A model generated the notes under the pieces. That model saw only the letters and a program-made list of their open reading frames with translations, was not told the DNA's origin and searched no databases. Positions 51,528 to 60,237 of a stretch of 64,000 bases of DNA are shown in pieces. The stretch is from CAZHJK01 sp964533275 (GTDB taxonomy: Bacteria > Bacillota > Clostridia > Eubacteriales > Garciellaceae): the NCBI GenBank assembly GCA_964533275.1, contig CAZHJK010000013.1, positions 12,570 to 76,569 of the forward strand. The letters run 5' to 3'. The translations under genes were made by a program, and so were the position numbers. Every line of letters starts with the position of its first letter. Within the stretch, counting starts at the first letter, position 1.

Positions 51528-52040
51528 ATGAAAAATAATAAATTAATACGATATATTGATTACTTTTTGAATCTGGATATGCTTCTTGGGACAGCCTGCC
51601 TAACGGTACTCATAGTAACGACATTCCTCGGAGCAATTATGCGCTATTTTTTCAACAATCCATTTATATGGATGGAAGAGGTTCAGATATGGATGATTAT
51701 CTGGGCGATCTTCTGCGGTGCTGGATATGCATTCCGATATGGCTCGCATGTCTCTATTGAAGTACTTGTAGATACATTTCCCCGCAAAGTTCAGGTTGTA
51801 GTAGAATGGTTCGGCTTTATTTGTACATGGGCAGTGTTAATATTTGTCACATATTATGGGTTTAAGCTTAACACGCTGTTTATCGAGATGAGTAAAACGA
51901 CGGCTATTCTAAAAATACCCAGTAACAAGATATATTGGATAGTACCTGTGGGGTGTATTTGGATGATGATAAGTAGTGCATATTACATGGTTAAGAAGTA
52001 TTTTCTTCATGATAATTTAAAAAAGGGGGAATCAGCTTGA
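51528..52040 (+). CDS. TRAP transporter small permease DctQ, island B
   Basis: A 170-residue four-helix protein with the DctQ pattern FIWMEEVQIWMIIWAIFCGAGYAFRYGSHVSIEVLVD. I start it at ATG 51528, nine bases after GGAGGTGAG; a TTG further upstream lies before this site. Its stop overlaps the TTG start of dctM by four bases. Confidence 0.9.
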   Translation: MKNNKLIRYIDYFLNLDMLLGTACLTVLIVTTFLGAIMRYFFNNPFIWMEEVQIWMIIWAIFCGAGYAFRYGSHVSIEVLVDTFPRKVQVVVEWFGFICTWAVLIFVTYYGFKLNTLFIEMSKTTAILKIPSNKIYWIVPVGCIWMMISSAYYMVKKYFLHDNLKKGESA

Positions 52041-53323
52041 ATGTGACAATCATTATAACATTACTAGTCTTTCTTGTTCTGATGTTTCTTAAGGTGCCTG
52101 TATTTGCAGCAGTTCTGGCTGGAACATGTACTTATCTGGCAATGACCCCCTCGGTTGACGGTATTGTAGTCGTTCAGAAGGTGCTCGCAGGTATGAGCAG
52201 TATTCCACTACTGGCAATTGCATTTTTTGTAGGAGCTGGTATCCTTATGAACTTATCAGGTATAACTCATAGAATCATGAACTTTTGTGTTGCTGTTACA
52301 GGGCGCATGGCTGGTGGCTTGGCACAGGTGAATGTTCTTCTTTCCACGCTAATGGGCGGATTATCGGGCTCTAATTTGGCAGATGCCGCTATGCAAGGAA
52401 AACTTCTAGTGCCGGAAATGGAAAAGCGTGGTTATTCTAAGGAATTCTCTACGGTGGTAACCGCGGTTTCATCGATGATCACACCGCTGATTCCACCTGG
52501 AATAGGCATGATAGTATATGGGTCGCTAGCTAATGCATCAATCGGTCGTCTATTTATTGCCGGTATTAGTGTTGGACTTATGCTGATGATTGCTATGATG
52601 ACTTTAAACTACTTTATTTCTAAAAAGCGTGGTTACAAGGCGATAAGAGAAGATAAGGTTTCCTCAAGGGAATTTATGATGGCGTTAAAGGAAGCTATAC
52701 TTCCACTTTGTCTACCCATCGTGATTATAGGTGGTATTCGTATCGGAATTATTACTCCCACAGAGGCGGGCGCTACTGCCGTTATTTATGCTGTGATACT
52801 TGGTTTTGTATATCGTGAGTTGAACTTTAAAAAGATATTTATGGCATTAAAGGAAACATTGCTGACAACATCAAGCATAATGCTAATCATAGGTGCCGTA
52901 TCAGCCATCGCCTGGGTATTTACAAAGGAAAGGATTCCTCAAACTCTACTTCAATTCATTGTTACCAATATAGACAATAAGTATATTTTTCTGTTTCTAG
53001 TTAACATATTCTTGATTGTGGTAGGTATGTTTGTAGAAGGTAATGCAGCAGCGGTTATGTTGATACCAATTTTAGCTCCTATTGCATCAGCATACGATAT
53101 CAGTTTGATACACTTTGGAATGATCTGGGTTTTCAACATGTCTATTGGAAACATCACTCCTCCTATGGGAACTTTAATGTATGTAACCTGTGGCGTCACT
53201 AATTGTAATATAAAGGGCTTTTTAAGGGAAGCCGTTCCCTATTTTATATTGCTTGTAATCTGTTTGATTTTAATTACTTATGTCCCTGGTATATCATTGG
53301 GACTTGTAAATCTACTGTGGTAA
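52037..53323 (+). CDS. TRAP transporter large permease DctM, island B
   Basis: A 428-residue polytopic permease. MNLSGITHRIMNFCVAVTGRMAGGLAQVNVLLSTLMGGLSGSNLADAAMQGKLL and SSMITPLIPPGIGMIVYG match DctM. The start is TTG 52037, overlapping the dctQ stop (TTGA), with AAAGGGGGA upstream; no ATG is near. The KDPG-type aldolase follows after about 100 bp. Confidence 0.93.
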   Translation: MNVTIIITLLVFLVLMFLKVPVFAAVLAGTCTYLAMTPSVDGIVVVQKVLAGMSSIPLLAIAFFVGAGILMNLSGITHRIMNFCVAVTGRMAGGLAQVNVLLSTLMGGLSGSNLADAAMQGKLLVPEMEKRGYSKEFSTVVTAVSSMITPLIPPGIGMIVYGSLANASIGRLFIAGISVGLMLMIAMMTLNYFISKKRGYKAIREDKVSSREFMMALKEAILPLCLPIVIIGGIRIGIITPTEAGATAVIYAVILGFVYRELNFKKIFMALKETLLTTSSIMLIIGAVSAIAWVFTKERIPQTLLQFIVTNIDNKYIFLFLVNIFLIVVGMFVEGNAAAVMLIPILAPIASAYDISLIHFGMIWVFNMSIGNITPPMGTLMYVTCGVTNCNIKGFLREAVPYFILLVICLILITYVPGISLGLVNLLW

Positions 53324-53425
53324 AAACAAAGGGTGTAAGAATACCCGTAAATATACTTTGATAATCTCCTTTTGATTTAAGGAATGACGACGAAGTACAA
53401 AATTTCATAATTGGAGGATTAACTA

Positions 53426-54076
53426 ATGAATATAAAAGATTATATTGAAAAATACAAGATCATTTGTATTTGCCGTAAGCTATATGGTGAGGATTTGATG
53501 AAACTTGCTCATGCTCTTTATGACGGTGGTATTAGAATGATTGAAGTGACCTATGATCAAAATGATCCAGAGTGTACATCCAAGACCGTGGATGCCATTG
53601 CAGATCTTTGTGGGGAGTTTGGCGATGAAATGAGGTTTGGTGCGGGGACCGTACTTAACAAGGATCAAGTTGATGCTGCCAAGTCTGCAGGAGCAGAGTA
53701 CATCATTTCTCCTAATACAAATGTTGAGGTAATAAAGTATACGAAAGCTTGCGGGTTGGTATCTATTCCTGGCGCAATGACACCCAGCGACATACTTACC
53801 GCCCATGATAGCGGAGCAGATTTTGTAAAGCTGTTTCCTGCAACATGGCTTGGATTCCCATATATAAAAGATATTCTTGGACCAATCACCCATGTCAAGT
53901 TGATTGCAACCGGCGGTGTAAAGGAAGAAAATCTTCAACAATACATTGATATGGGCTTTGCCGGAGCGGGTATCAGCGGAAGACTTACTAATAAGAAACT
54001 TATTGAAAATGGCAACTTTGCGGAGATAACTAAAAGATCTTCTAACTTCATGTCTATTATAAATAATATTAAATAA
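53426..54076 (+). CDS. KDPG/KHG-type aldolase, island B
   Basis: A 216-residue class I aldolase. Arg17 (ICRK), Glu40 (MIEVTY) and the Schiff-base Lys135 (FVKLFPAT) are intact; IPGAMTPSDI and LIATGGVKEENL are the phosphate-binding loops. It should cleave KDPG or the galacto isomer to pyruvate and glyceraldehyde 3-phosphate. TTGGAGGA precedes the ATG. The next gene is its kinase partner, 15 bp away. It is only distantly like the other two aldolases of the window. Confidence 0.9.
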   Translation: MNIKDYIEKYKIICICRKLYGEDLMKLAHALYDGGIRMIEVTYDQNDPECTSKTVDAIADLCGEFGDEMRFGAGTVLNKDQVDAAKSAGAEYIISPNTNVEVIKYTKACGLVSIPGAMTPSDILTAHDSGADFVKLFPATWLGFPYIKDILGPITHVKLIATGGVKEENLQQYIDMGFAGAGISGRLTNKKLIENGNFAEITKRSSNFMSIINNIK

Positions 54077-54091
54077 AGAGGTGGAAAATTG

Positions 54092-55120
54092 ATGGAACGA
54101 AAGAAATTTGTAGGTTTTGGTGAAATGCTTTTAAGGTTATCACCGGACGGATATCTAAGATTTTCCCAGGCAGAGCGATATAATTCAAGCTACTCCGGTG
54201 CGGAAGGTAATATGGCTATCGCACTATCACATATGGGAATGCCGGCGGAAATGGTCACAAAACTTCCGGATAATGATATCGGACGCTGTGCGAAAAGAAC
54301 ACTGGACAAGTATGGTGTAAAAACTGATCATATTGCCTGGGGAGGTGACAGGCTTGGCTTGTATTATTTGGAACGAGGTGCTTCCCAAAGGCCATCAAAG
54401 GTCATTTATGACCGCAAGCATACAGCCATTTCTGAAGCCAACCCTGAAGATTTTAATTGGAATGAGATTTTCGAAGATGCTGCATGGTTCCATTTTACCG
54501 GTATCACCTTAGCGTTAAGCAAAAACCTTCAGGAAATTTGCAAACAAGCATGTATAGCTGCGAAGAAACATGGTGTAAAGGTAAGTTGTGATCTTAATTA
54601 TAGAAAGACACTGTGGACCACTGAGGAAGCTCAGAAAGTAATGAAACCTCTTATGCAGTATGTAGATGTTCTAATAGGCAATGAGGAGGATTCTGAGAAG
54701 GCACTTGGCATAAAAGCAGCCGATACCGATATCACTGCTGGAAAATTGAGTGTGGAAGGTTACAAAGCGTTGGCGAAAAAGCTAACGGATGAATATAATT
54801 TTGAAATGATAGGAATTACTCTACGGGAGTCCATATCTGCATCTGTTAACAACTGGTCTGCCCTTATATATCACAAAGGTAAGGCACATGTATCAAAGAA
54901 ATATAACATGCAGATTGTAGATAGGGTAGGTGGAGGGGATTCCTTCGCATCAGGTCTTGTTTATGCATGTCTAAATGATTTTGATACACAGAAAATAGCC
55001 GAGTTTGCCGCTGGTGCTTCCTGTTTGAAGCATTCTATCGAGTATGATTTTAACCTGTCCACCCCGGAAGAGGTTCTAAACCTAATTAATGGTGACGGTT
55101 CAGGAAGAGTGGTACGTTAA
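54092..55120 (+). CDS. 2-keto-3-deoxygluconate kinase, PfkB family, island B
   Basis: A 342-residue ribokinase-fold kinase with FGEMLLRLSPDGY, YSGAEGNMAIALSHMGM and the catalytic VDRVGGGDSFASGLVYA. It is a clear homologue of the island A KDG kinase (27987-29009), with shared YYLERGAS/RPSKVIYDR and VSCDLNYRKTLWT segments, although GC and codon use differ. So the two islands acquired separate copies. ATG 54092 follows AAAGAGGTGGAA; a TTG one codon earlier is possible. Confidence 0.9.
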   Translation: MERKKFVGFGEMLLRLSPDGYLRFSQAERYNSSYSGAEGNMAIALSHMGMPAEMVTKLPDNDIGRCAKRTLDKYGVKTDHIAWGGDRLGLYYLERGASQRPSKVIYDRKHTAISEANPEDFNWNEIFEDAAWFHFTGITLALSKNLQEICKQACIAAKKHGVKVSCDLNYRKTLWTTEEAQKVMKPLMQYVDVLIGNEEDSEKALGIKAADTDITAGKLSVEGYKALAKKLTDEYNFEMIGITLRESISASVNNWSALIYHKGKAHVSKKYNMQIVDRVGGGDSFASGLVYACLNDFDTQKIAEFAAGASCLKHSIEYDFNLSTPEEVLNLINGDGSGRVVR

Positions 55121-55139
55121 AGGAAATGGAGGCTATGCT

Positions 55140-55406
55140 GTGAAAAGAGTGATATTAATAGACGCAAGAGATAATGTAGGAATAGTGACCGAGAGTGTTC
55201 TTCCCGGTGATCAAATAGAAATTGCAGGGAAGATCATAACCGCTCTTGATACCATCGACCTTCCCCATAAGATTGCAATAGTCGATTTAAAACCAGGTGA
55301 CGATGTAATCAAATATGGGATGGTTATGGGCTATGCTACAAGTGAGATAAAAGCAGGTCAACATGTGCATGTACACAATGTTGATTCAGAGAAGATGATG
55401 AAATAG
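55140..55406 (+). CDS. UxaA/GarD-type dehydratase small subunit (SAF domain)
   Basis: An 88-residue SAF-domain protein (VILIDARDNVGIVTESVLPGDQI ... HKIAIVDLKPGDDVIKYGMVMGYAT ... GQHVHVHNV). In altronate or galactarate dehydratases this is the N-terminal metal-binding part; here it is a separate polypeptide, as in sulfolactate sulfo-lyase SuyA. GTG 55140 follows GGAGG. A reading from 55089 overlaps the kinase and is not supported. The two subunits together should dehydrate a C6 acid to a 2-keto-3-deoxy acid. Confidence 0.85.
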   Translation: MKRVILIDARDNVGIVTESVLPGDQIEIAGKIITALDTIDLPHKIAIVDLKPGDDVIKYGMVMGYATSEIKAGQHVHVHNVDSEKMMK

Positions 55407-55417
55407 GAGGACAGAAT

Positions 55418-56593
55418 ATGGTGACTTTTAACGGCTATGAGAGACCAACTGGGCGGGTTGGTATCCGAAATCATATCATGATTATTTCAAACTGCAGCTG
55501 CGCCAATGGTATTGTTAATAATATCGCGGCTCAAGTTCCGGATGCCGTTCCTATGCTTCACACCTATGGATGCTCGATACCCGGAGAATATGACCGATGG
55601 AGAAGGGTACTTACAGGTGTTTGTACCAATCCTAATATCTATGGTGTCATTTTGGTTGGAGTTGGTTGTGAGACCGACGATGCCAAGGAGATGGGCGCAC
55701 GGATCCATGAGATAAGCAAGATGCCTGTATTTGCCCAGATTGTACAAGATGATGGTGGTGGCGATGAAGTGGTCCGAAAGTGTGTTGAAAAGGCGAGGGA
55801 ATTACTGGGACAGGCTGCAGAATGCAAGCGTGTACCTGTCCCTGTAAGCAAGTTGGTACTAGGTACTGAGTGTGGTGGTTCAGATGCACTTTCCGGTATC
55901 ACTGCAAATCCGACAATAGGTTATGTTTCTGATTGGTTAGTAGCTAACGGAGGTACTTCTCTTTTATCTGAAGCTGCAGAAATGATAGGTACTGAAGATA
56001 TTCTCTCGGCAAGAGCAATCAACCCTGATGTTGGTGCCAAAATCCGCGCAATGATTGAACGTGAAGAACTAGAAGTCAGAAAATATCTGGGTCCGGATGC
56101 CTCACGAATTATTGCCCGAGGTAATATGAAGGGTGGCTTGACCACCATACAGGAGAAGGCTTTAGGATGCATTAGAAAGGGCGGCACATCTACGATTATG
56201 GATGTTCTAGATTATGCTGAACCCATTGGTGAGCGTAAAGGACTTGTGATTATGCATGGTCCTGGCTATGATCCGGTTTCTCTGACAGGACTTTTTGCAA
56301 CAGGCGCACAAGTATTCTTGTTTTCGACGGGCCGGGGAAATCCTTTAGGATATCCGGTAGCACCATGCATTAAGATCTGTTCTAACAGTAGTACCTACTA
56401 TAGAGTCGGTGGTAAAAATGGCGATATGGATATCAATGCTGGGGCGGTAATTTCCGAAGGTATGACACTGGAAGAGTTAGGAGAATATAGTATCGAATAT
56501 CTCCTAAAAGTATGTAATGGGCAGCTTAGTGTTCCAGAAAAAAAGAATTATGGTGGAATTATGTGTGCCTATTCAGCATCAACTCCTTTGTAA
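55418..56593 (+). CDS. UxaA/GarD-type dehydratase large subunit
   Basis: A 391-residue protein of the altronate/galactarate dehydratase C-terminal family. FNGYERPTGRVGIRNHIMII opens it; GCETDDAKEM, LGTECGGSDALSGITANPTIGYVSDWLV and GHGPGYD-like MHGPGYDPVSLTGLFATGAQVFLFSTGRGNPLGYPVAPCIKICSNS follow. Conserved Cys residues could bind iron. AGGAGG precedes the ATG, 11 bp from the small subunit. With KDG kinase and KDPG aldolase next to it, altronate is the leading substrate; sulfolactate (SuyB-like) is a less likely alternative. Confidence 0.87.
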   Translation: MVTFNGYERPTGRVGIRNHIMIISNCSCANGIVNNIAAQVPDAVPMLHTYGCSIPGEYDRWRRVLTGVCTNPNIYGVILVGVGCETDDAKEMGARIHEISKMPVFAQIVQDDGGGDEVVRKCVEKARELLGQAAECKRVPVPVSKLVLGTECGGSDALSGITANPTIGYVSDWLVANGGTSLLSEAAEMIGTEDILSARAINPDVGAKIRAMIEREELEVRKYLGPDASRIIARGNMKGGLTTIQEKALGCIRKGGTSTIMDVLDYAEPIGERKGLVIMHGPGYDPVSLTGLFATGAQVFLFSTGRGNPLGYPVAPCIKICSNSSTYYRVGGKNGDMDINAGAVISEGMTLEELGEYSIEYLLKVCNGQLSVPEKKNYGGIMCAYSASTPL

Positions 56594-56786
56594 AAAATAT
56601 TTAATGAAGAAGCTAGTAAAAAATATAATAGTGAACTAGTTTAACTATTGCCTTGGGATTAAATTCCCTGGGCAGTTTTTAATTGTATTTGAATGGGCAC
56701 AAACTAATCAGTTAAATTATAATATAGGAATTGATATTATTTTGGAACTTATATTGAATTGGTTTTATAGATAAATAGAATAGACC

Positions 56787-56816
56787 TTGAATTTTTCTAG
56801 TAATTATGTATATAAT
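56787..56816 (+). promoter_or_regulatory. Promoter of the metG T-box leader
   Basis: TTGAAT (56787-56792), 18 bp, TATAAT (56811-56816). The -35 region and spacer are identical to 49120-49142. Confidence 0.7.
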
Positions 56817-56829
56817 AGGAATAATTAGT

Positions 56830-57107
56830 AAAGAAAGAAATGTAATGAAGGGAAAACTATTGGTTTTAGCATAGAAAAGAGAGCTGGGTTAGGTGAAAGC
56901 CAGTTGTGTACGAGCCTTTAGAAATGGTCCCGGAACAGTCTAATCGAGGGTGGTATGCTTTAGGTTAGAACGGAGTTGTTACCGTTATTATAACAAGGTG
57001 ATAGATATTTTTTTCACCTATTGAGGCTGGAACCGTGAGGTAACAGCAAAAAAGGGTGGTACGGCGAAGTGAACTCTCGTCCCTTACATAGGGAGAGGGC
57101 TTTTTTT
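56830..57107 (+). promoter_or_regulatory. T-box riboswitch (Met)
   Basis: A leader of about 280 nt before methionyl-tRNA synthetase. The antiterminator bulge AGGGTGGTACGGCG (57053-57066) matches the T-box sequence except for CG instead of CC. The terminator CTCTCGTCCCT/AGGGAGAG runs into TTTTTTT (57074-57107). The stem I region carries GGTGAAAGCC and GGTCCCGGAACAG landmarks, and ATG at 56924-56926 (GAAATGG) is the candidate specifier codon, as expected for Met. Uncharged tRNA-Met would favour readthrough into metG. The 5' limit is approximate. Confidence 0.9.
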
Positions 57108-57207
57108 ATTTTTACTAGGGAACAGAGAATAGGGAACAGGGAACAGATGCTAGAAGGTATAATGTAGAGAAAACTAACAACTTTATATAAAGAAAGGAAT
57201 GAATAAA

Positions 57208-59166
57208 ATGAGTAAAGAAACATTTTATATTACAACACCGATTTATTATCCCAGTGACAAGCTACATATCGGTCACTCATACACAACCATTGCAGCAGAT
57301 GCCATATCTAGATTTAAGCGAATGACAGGATATGATGTAAAATTCCTAACAGGAACCGATGAGCATGGACAAAAAATTCAAAGAAAAGCAGAGGAGCAGG
57401 GAACCACACCCAAGGAATATGTGGATGAAGTGGTTGCAGGTATAAAGAAGCTTTGGGAGACCTTAGATATTTCAAATGACCAATTTATAAGGACAACAGA
57501 TGAATACCATAAGGAAGCTGTTAAAAAGATCTTTAAAAAATTATACGACCAAGGGGATATTTATAAATCACATTATGAGGGATGGTATTGTACACCCTGT
57601 GAATCCTTTTGGACAGAGGCACAATTAAAGGATGGCAAATGCCCAGATTGTGAGCGAGAGGTAGAATTAACTAAGGAAGAAGCCTATTTCTTTAAGATGT
57701 CTAAATATCAAGATAGGATAATGGAGCATATAGAGAAGAATCCTGATTTTATTCAACCACAAAAAATAAAAAATGAAATGATAAACAATTTTCTAAAACC
57801 AGGCTTAGAGGACCTATGCGTATCTAGAACCTCCTTTAGCTGGGGAGTACCGGTAGACTTTGATCCGGGACATGTGGTTTATGTTTGGATTGATGCCCTT
57901 TCGAATTATATTACAGCCCTGGGCTATACCTCAGATAATGATGAACAGTATAAAAAATATTGGCCGGCAGATGTTCATTTAGTAGGAAAGGATATAGCTA
58001 GATTTCACACTATAATATGGCCTGCAATGCTTATGGCTCTTGATTTACCACTACCTAAGAAGGTATTTGGTCATGGCTGGATACTTCTCCAGGGAGGAAA
58101 AATGTCAAAATCCAAGGGCAATGTAGTAGATCCCGTTATATTGACAGAAAAATATGGAGTAGACGCTATTAGGTACTATGTACTTAGGGAATTGCCCTTT
58201 GGCTCGGATGGTGTATATTCAGAGGATAATCTAATAAATAGAATAAATTCAGATTTAGCCAATGATTTAGGTAATTTAATTAGTAGAACCGTGGCAATGG
58301 TGGATAAATACTTTGGAGGACAATTACCGGGTGAACAGGAAGCCGGTGAATTTGATGATCAACTTATCCAGCTTGCTCTAGAAACACCAATTAAGGTTGA
58401 GGAGTATATTGAACAGCTGCTATTTAGCAATGCATTAGTGGATATCTGGACACTAATATCTAGGACCAATAAATATATTGATGAAACAATGCCTTGGATA
58501 TTAGCAAAGGATGAGGATAAAAAGCCACGATTAGCTGCTGTATTATATAATCTATTAGAAAGCCTTCGATTTATATCTGTATTAATAACCCCATTTATGC
58601 CAAACACACCAAAGGTAATGAGGGAACAACTAGGCATAGAAGAGGGTGAGCTTACTACCTGGAACAGCCTTAAGGAATTTGGTAATTATCCGAGCGACGC
58701 AAAGGTTAATAGGGGAAAGGTCATCTTCCCAAGAATTGAAATTGAAAAGGAAGAGGAAGTAAAGGAAGAGAAAAAAGAAAAGAAAGAAAAGAAAAAGGAT
58801 ACAAAGAAGGAAGAAAAACAGGAAGAAAAGCAAACCCAAGAGGAATTTATCACAATAGAGGATTTTGCAAAGATAGATTTTCGCACCGCAAAGGTAATAG
58901 AAGCGGAAAAGGTAGAGGGTGCAGATAAATTAATAAAAATGCAGCTAGAAATGGGTAAGGAGAAAAGACAAGTAGTGTCAGGTATTGCAAAATACTATAC
59001 ACCAGAGGAACTAATAGGTAAAACCCTAATAGTAGTAGCCAATCTAAAACCTGTAAACCTTAGGGGCGAAGAATCCAATGGAATGATTTTAGCAGCCTCC
59101 AAGGGGAAAAAGCTTACCCTAGTCACTATAGAAGATGACATTGATACCGGAACCAAGGTAAGATAG
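57208..59166 (+). CDS. metG: Methionyl-tRNA synthetase with C-terminal tRNA-binding domain
   Basis: A 652-residue class I synthetase. HIGH is at 20-23, the zinc knuckle is CTPCESFW...CPDCERE, KMSKSKGN is the ATP loop, and the anticodon-binding domain follows. A very Lys/Glu-rich linker leads to a C-terminal EMAP-like domain (FAKIDFRTAKVIEAEKVEGADKLIKMQLEMG) that aids dimerisation and tRNA binding. ATG 57208 is better spaced from AAAGG than ATG 57199. The T-box upstream regulates it, and tatD follows, as in Bacillus. Confidence 0.97.
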   Translation: MSKETFYITTPIYYPSDKLHIGHSYTTIAADAISRFKRMTGYDVKFLTGTDEHGQKIQRKAEEQGTTPKEYVDEVVAGIKKLWETLDISNDQFIRTTDEYHKEAVKKIFKKLYDQGDIYKSHYEGWYCTPCESFWTEAQLKDGKCPDCEREVELTKEEAYFFKMSKYQDRIMEHIEKNPDFIQPQKIKNEMINNFLKPGLEDLCVSRTSFSWGVPVDFDPGHVVYVWIDALSNYITALGYTSDNDEQYKKYWPADVHLVGKDIARFHTIIWPAMLMALDLPLPKKVFGHGWILLQGGKMSKSKGNVVDPVILTEKYGVDAIRYYVLRELPFGSDGVYSEDNLINRINSDLANDLGNLISRTVAMVDKYFGGQLPGEQEAGEFDDQLIQLALETPIKVEEYIEQLLFSNALVDIWTLISRTNKYIDETMPWILAKDEDKKPRLAAVLYNLLESLRFISVLITPFMPNTPKVMREQLGIEEGELTTWNSLKEFGNYPSDAKVNRGKVIFPRIEIEKEEEVKEEKKEKKEKKKDTKKEEKQEEKQTQEEFITIEDFAKIDFRTAKVIEAEKVEGADKLIKMQLEMGKEKRQVVSGIAKYYTPEELIGKTLIVVANLKPVNLRGEESNGMILAASKGKKLTLVTIEDDIDTGTKVR

Positions 59167-59172
59167 TAGAAA

Positions 59173-59200
59173 GAAGCGTGGGGACGGTTCTCTTGCTTCC
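59173..59200. repeat. GGGACGGTTC hairpin repeat, third copy
   Basis: GAAGC...TTGCTTC around GGGGACGGTTC, directly after metG; see 13006-13041 and 13450-13478. It may act as a weak terminator or mRNA end structure. Confidence 0.65.
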
Positions 59201-59230
59201 AAATCGTAAGATAGAAGGGAAGGATTTAGA

Positions 59231-59998
59231 TTGTATTTCGACAGTCATGCTCATCTAGATGATAGAAAGTTTAATGATGATAGGGATAAATTAATACAAA
59301 AGGCAAAGACAGAGGGAATAGGCTTAATAGTAAACCCTGGCGATGATATCTCCTCCTCTAAAAAGGCTATATCCTTAGCAGATAAATATGATTTTATATA
59401 TGCAGCTGTTGGTGTGCATCCCCATAATGCAAAAGAGGTTAGGGAGGATACCTATAGACAGCTAGAGCAATTAGCTAATCATCCAAAGGTAGTTGCCATA
59501 GGGGAAATTGGTTTAGATTATCATTATAACCATTCCCCTCAAGATATTCAAAAACAAGTATTTCAAGGTCAAATACAATTGGCAGGGAGCTTAAAGCTTC
59601 CTATTATAGTACATGACAGGGAGGCACATGGTGATACCTTTGAAATACTACAAAGTTACTTTAGCAAGGATAGTGGTGGGGTTTTGCATAGTTATAGCGG
59701 AAGTGTAGAAATGGCATATAGGATTATAGATTTAGGGATGTATCTATCTATATCTGGGCCTGTTACCTTTAAAAATGCCAAGAAGACCGTGGAGGTAGTA
59801 AGGGAAATTCCATTAGAACATCTTTTAATAGAAACCGACAGTCCATATTTAACACCAGTACCCTTTAGGGGCAAAAAAAATCATCCTGCTATGGTAAAAT
59901 ATGTAGCAGAAAAAATTGCTGAGATTAAAGGAATTTCTGTAGAAGAAGTTGCAGAAAAAACCACTGAGAATGCAAAGAGGCTTTTTGGGATTGTTTAG
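59231..59998 (+). CDS. TatD-family metal-dependent DNase
   Basis: A 255-residue TIM-barrel nuclease. The metal sites are visible: DSHAHLDD near the start, IGEIGLDYHY, IVHDREAHGDT, LHSYSGS and LIETDSPYLTPVPFRGKKNHP. TatD proteins are 3'-5' exonucleases with roles in DNA repair or degradation. The start is TTG 59231 (MYFDSHAHL), set by AAGGGAAGG; no ATG precedes the motif. The metG-tatD pair is conserved in Firmicutes. Confidence 0.94.
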   Translation: MYFDSHAHLDDRKFNDDRDKLIQKAKTEGIGLIVNPGDDISSSKKAISLADKYDFIYAAVGVHPHNAKEVREDTYRQLEQLANHPKVVAIGEIGLDYHYNHSPQDIQKQVFQGQIQLAGSLKLPIIVHDREAHGDTFEILQSYFSKDSGGVLHSYSGSVEMAYRIIDLGMYLSISGPVTFKNAKKTVEVVREIPLEHLLIETDSPYLTPVPFRGKKNHPAMVKYVAEKIAEIKGISVEEVAEKTTENAKRLFGIV

Positions 59999-60039
59999 GA
60001 AACAGGGATATGGTAGATACTAATGGGTATTTCTTAGAG

Positions 60040-60089
60040 GTCTGGTAGATGGTATAGAAACCTGTTTTCCCTTCTACCTCCTACCAGAC
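60040..60089. repeat. Stem-loop after tatD
   Basis: GTCTGGTAG (60040-60048) pairs with CTACCAGAC (60081-60089). Further on, AGCTAGGAGTA is directly repeated at 60170-60180 and 60183-60193. No T-run; intergenic repeat DNA. Confidence 0.5.
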
Positions 60090-60237
60090 TTAATTGGAAC
60101 ACTCGAAAGCCTCTACCTTATACCACACTTGTTGTCACCAAAGATTCTTACACTCATATAATAATATTGAGCTAGGAGTATTAGCTAGGAGTACCTAGTT
60201 TTTATATTCAAACCTTAATGAGTAAGGAGGAATCTTT

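Noticed and set aside
53480..53941. 153-residue minus-strand frame opposite the island B aldolase
   Set aside because: Fully inside a conserved aldolase; no recognisable motif.
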